From Dyadobacter chenhuakuii (GTDB lineage Bacteria > Bacteroidota > Bacteroidia > Cytophagales > Spirosomataceae), in the NCBI RefSeq assembly GCF_023821985.2, contig NZ_CP098805.1, positions 1,984,001-2,048,000 on the forward strand: 64,000 nucleotides of DNA, given 5' to 3'. Below are positions 61,854 to 64,000 of the stretch, piece after piece. Both the position numbers and the translations under genes were made by a program. Within the stretch, counting starts at the first letter, position 1. Every line of letters begins with the position of its first letter. The notes below the pieces were generated by a model. That model had not been told where the DNA came from. It made no database searches and was given only the letters and a program-made list of their open reading frames with translations.

Positions 61854-63671
61854 TTAATGATCCTGAGCCAGGACTTGTGCTTGCGGTTTGGGCAAACTGC
61901 TGTCATCCTCCGTTTTGAGAAAAGTAAACAGGATATCGTAGAGGTCACCCGGAACATAAGGCTTCGCGAGATATCCGGAAAATCCGTTAGCTAATGCTTT
62001 GTCACGCTCATCTGTAAACGCAGAGGCTGTCAGGGCGACTATGGGTGTAGTGGAGCCTTGTGCACGGATGAGCTGGGTAGCTTCAAAACCATTCATTACG
62101 GGCATTTTAAGATCCATTAATACCAAATCATAATGTTGATTGTTGAACCGCTCAACCGCTTCACAACCATTTTGGGCCTTATCGTATTGCAAGCCGATCT
62201 TTTTGAGCAGATTGGTGGCAAACAGTAAATTAACTGCATTGTCATCGACGACCAGAATCCGGGCATCGGGAATAGCGACCGTTACGCGCGCCGGCTTCTC
62301 CACCACCAGTTGCTGGTTAGAATAGTCGAATTCAATGTCAAAGGAAAAATTCGACCCTAGCCCCTCCTCACTTTCTAATTTAATTTCACTGCCGAAAAGC
62401 CGTAAAAGCTCTCTGGTTATCGCCAGCCCGATCCCCGTTCCGCGGTTACCCCGCTTTGCTTCACTGCTACTTTGGATAAATATTTCAAAAATAGAAGACT
62501 GGTCTTCCGACGCAATGCCAACTCCCGAATCGCTGATCTCGAAGTGCAAGGATATCCGGGTTTCATCCCTTTTTTGCTCCTTCACCGCCAGTTTTACAAA
62601 TCCTTTCTCCGTGAATTTGACCGCATTATGAATCAGGTTGGTAAAAACCTGGTTGAGACGGACCTGGTCGCCGGTCAGTTGCGCAGGCAATGCTGGATCA
62701 ATGTCAAAGATCAGGTTCAACCCCTTCTCCTGGGCCCGGGGAATGAAGGTTTTTTCAAGATTTTTAAGCAAAACATACAGGTCGAACGGCTCCCTGGCAA
62801 GCTTGACATGATTGGAATTTATCTTATTGAAATCAAGAACATCATTGACGACGGCCATCAGGTGATCGGACGAAAACTTCAACGTCCCGACCAATTCTCT
62901 CTGAAAATCCGTTCGCAATTCTTCCTGCAACATCAAGTGGATAACGCCTACAATCCCATTCAGCGGGGTCCTGATCTCATGGCTCATAGTTGACAAGAAA
63001 TCGGATTTGGCCTGCATTGCCTCTCTGGCGAGCTGGTTTTGCTTTTCCAGCTCCTTATTTTGTCTTTGTAAGCTGTTGAAATAAATAAACTCCCTATACT
63101 GCTTGTTATAGCGCATTTGCAATACCAATGGAAACACACTTTGGCCCAGAAAATAGAAAAAGCCGCCCTCTTTCAGAAAGTGAACCAACACATCCGCTCC
63201 TTTGATATAGAGCGCTAATGAGAAAAAAAGAATGGTGGCAACCGAGCTGATGAGGGCATAGCTGAACTTCCAGTGCAAAACCCAAATCGAGAATATCAGC
63301 TGCAACGTCAGGTTGATACTCAGGTCGTAATAATATAGAGTCTGAAAACGGGCGAGGATAAACGAATGAAAAATAATCAGCAGGATCCGGCTGTAAAAGG
63401 AAGCATGCTGACTATTTAATTTCCCTCTGAAATGCAGGAAAATGATCCCTGCTACCAAGCCGCTGCAAGCCAGTTGTATCAGAAAAATAGACCGGTAATT
63501 GGGATTGCCATTCAGGTAATAAAGAATGGACGTGGATGGATAGCAAACCAAAAAGGTCAAACAAAATATCCTGTTACCCCACAATGCCCTGGCCTCGAAT
63601 GCCTCGTTCCAGAGGTTCGTTAAGCCATGCGGATCGCCCTTTATCGCATTCTGAAAGATAGTTGCAGCCAC
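61854..63671 (-). CDS. Hybrid histidine kinase with N-terminal membrane sensor and C-terminal receiver
   Basis: The 605-residue protein has about six N-terminal helices (residues 32-190), a coiled-coil linker (195-222), and HisKA with His231 in FLSTMSHEIRTPLNGI. The ATPase domain has NLIHNAVKFTEKG, SDSGVGIASEDQ and GTGIGLAITREL. A receiver follows (about 470-590) with Asp520 in HYDLVLMDLKMPVMNGFE. No separate DNA-binding domain is present, so it must pass phosphate to an unseen phosphotransfer protein or regulate by binding. The ligand is unknown. Stops are convergent with the VOC gene (13 bp apart). Confidence 0.88.
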   Translation of the reverse strand: MAATIFQNAIKGDPHGLTNLWNEAFEARALWGNRIFCLTFLVCYPSTSILYYLNGNPNYRSIFLIQLACSGLVAGIIFLHFRGKLNSQHASFYSRILLIIFHSFILARFQTLYYYDLSINLTLQLIFSIWVLHWKFSYALISSVATILFFSLALYIKGADVLVHFLKEGGFFYFLGQSVFPLVLQMRYNKQYREFIYFNSLQRQNKELEKQNQLAREAMQAKSDFLSTMSHEIRTPLNGIVGVIHLMLQEELRTDFQRELVGTLKFSSDHLMAVVNDVLDFNKINSNHVKLAREPFDLYVLLKNLEKTFIPRAQEKGLNLIFDIDPALPAQLTGDQVRLNQVFTNLIHNAVKFTEKGFVKLAVKEQKRDETRISLHFEISDSGVGIASEDQSSIFEIFIQSSSEAKRGNRGTGIGLAITRELLRLFGSEIKLESEEGLGSNFSFDIEFDYSNQQLVVEKPARVTVAIPDARILVVDDNAVNLLFATNLLKKIGLQYDKAQNGCEAVERFNNQHYDLVLMDLKMPVMNGFEATQLIRAQGSTTPIVALTASAFTDERDKALANGFSGYLAKPYVPGDLYDILFTFLKTEDDSSLPKPQAQVLAQDH

Positions 63672-63802
63672 TGTTTGTAAAACTAGATCTAAAACTTTGC
63701 AAAGTAGTTATTTGCAATTCATATTCCGCTTTGTAAGCACCGGAACCGCAAATAAATATTGCCCGCATCCTGACCTTTACGCTTTACATTCGTGAGGCTT
63801 TG

Positions 63803-64000
63803 CTACTGCTTAGTCAATCCCGACATGTAAAGATCAAAACCGCCTTTGCCGCCAGGCCTGTCGGAGGAAAAAATCATAAGGGGATAATTGAAATGCATTT
63901 GAGCTGGAAGAATGGGCCTGTATTCATTGTTGGCGCTATTTATTCGCTGACCTGCATTAACCGGCTCACTCCATTTTTCGCCATCAAGCTTCGCATAGTA
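63803..64000 (-). CDS. PD40/WD40-like beta-propeller protein, C-terminal end (runs off the right edge)
   Basis: The visible 65 residues include YYAKLDGEKWSEPVNAGQRI, NEYRPILPAQMHFNYPLMIF and SSDRPGGKGGFDLYMSG, the PD40 repeat found in OmpA-like and TolB-like proteins of Bacteroidota. The reading frame is open from the window end to TAG at 63803. The upstream part and its function are outside the window. A weak two-level inverted repeat (TTATTTGC 63708-63715 with GCAAATAA 63748-63755, enclosing TTCCG/CGGAA) lies downstream and may be its terminator. Confidence 0.6.
   Translation of the reverse strand, partial: YYAKLDGEKWSEPVNAGQRINSANNEYRPILPAQMHFNYPLMIFSSDRPGGKGGFDLYMSGLTKQ

Overview
The window reads as chromosomal DNA of a Bacteroidota bacterium, most likely a soil or plant-associated Cytophagales such as Dyadobacter or a close relative. 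The evidence is three SusC/SusD pairs, a type IX secretion sorting tail, lipoproteins with Bacteroidota-style lipoboxes, short KdpF and truncated KdpD proteins, and several promoters with the phylum-specific -7 box TAnnTTTG. No rRNA, tRNA, CRISPR array, insertion sequence or prophage was seen. Genus assignment is inference.

Layout. (1) 1-2418: the start of a CusC/TolC-like metal or drug efflux operon, preceded by its sensor kinase/response regulator pair; three copies of an 8-base motif spaced exactly 22 bp sit at the efflux promoter. (2) 2682-3200: a DUF4142 lipoprotein. (3) 3327-16725: a complete sialic acid (nan) utilisation operon on the minus strand: SusC, SusD, N-acetylneuraminate lyase, a NanM mutarotase fused to a sodium symporter, sialate O-acetylesterase, N-acylglucosamine 2-epimerase and sialidase. 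A GntR/FCD repressor is divergent, and matching operators overlap both promoters. (4) 16884-17564: a DedA membrane protein. (5) 17583-28532: a potassium (Kdp) locus with kdpF (25 codons), kdpA, kdpB, kdpC, an outer-membrane beta-barrel protein, a short KdpD without kinase domain, a separate PAS histidine kinase, and a sigma-54 NtrC-type regulator instead of KdpE. A YoeB toxin-antitoxin pair lies in reverse orientation between kdpB and kdpC. (6) 28671-30379: a small ABC ATPase/membrane protein pair.

(7) 30570-51819 is the most interesting part. It looks like an organic-phosphorus scavenging island: SusCD + nucleotide pyrophosphatase/phosphodiesterase, a Tat-exported alkaline phosphatase, a second SusCD, a TonB receptor + beta-helix lipoprotein + beta-propeller phytase operon, a TPR/HTH regulator and an endonuclease/exonuclease/phosphatase-fold lipoprotein. 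Five of its promoters carry direct repeats related to TTAACA in an 11-bp phase. In four of them a -7 box (TAnnTTTG or a one-mismatch version) begins 14-16 bp after the start of the last unit. I interpret these as Pho boxes for a PhoB-like regulator encoded elsewhere. The SusC2 promoter also contains an intrinsic terminator placed so that only transcripts arriving from upstream would form it.

(8) 51798-55107: two GT4 glycosyltransferases flanking a flippase-like membrane protein. (9) 55210-56483: a decayed TonB-receptor pseudogene. (10) 56678-58612: Kup potassium transporter. (11) 58989-61430: a large repeat protein with a T9SS sorting tail. (12) 61469-64000: a VOC protein, a hybrid histidine kinase and the 3' end of a PD40-repeat protein.

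All calls come from reading the sequence and protein motifs by eye. No database search was run, so enzyme specificities are family-level.
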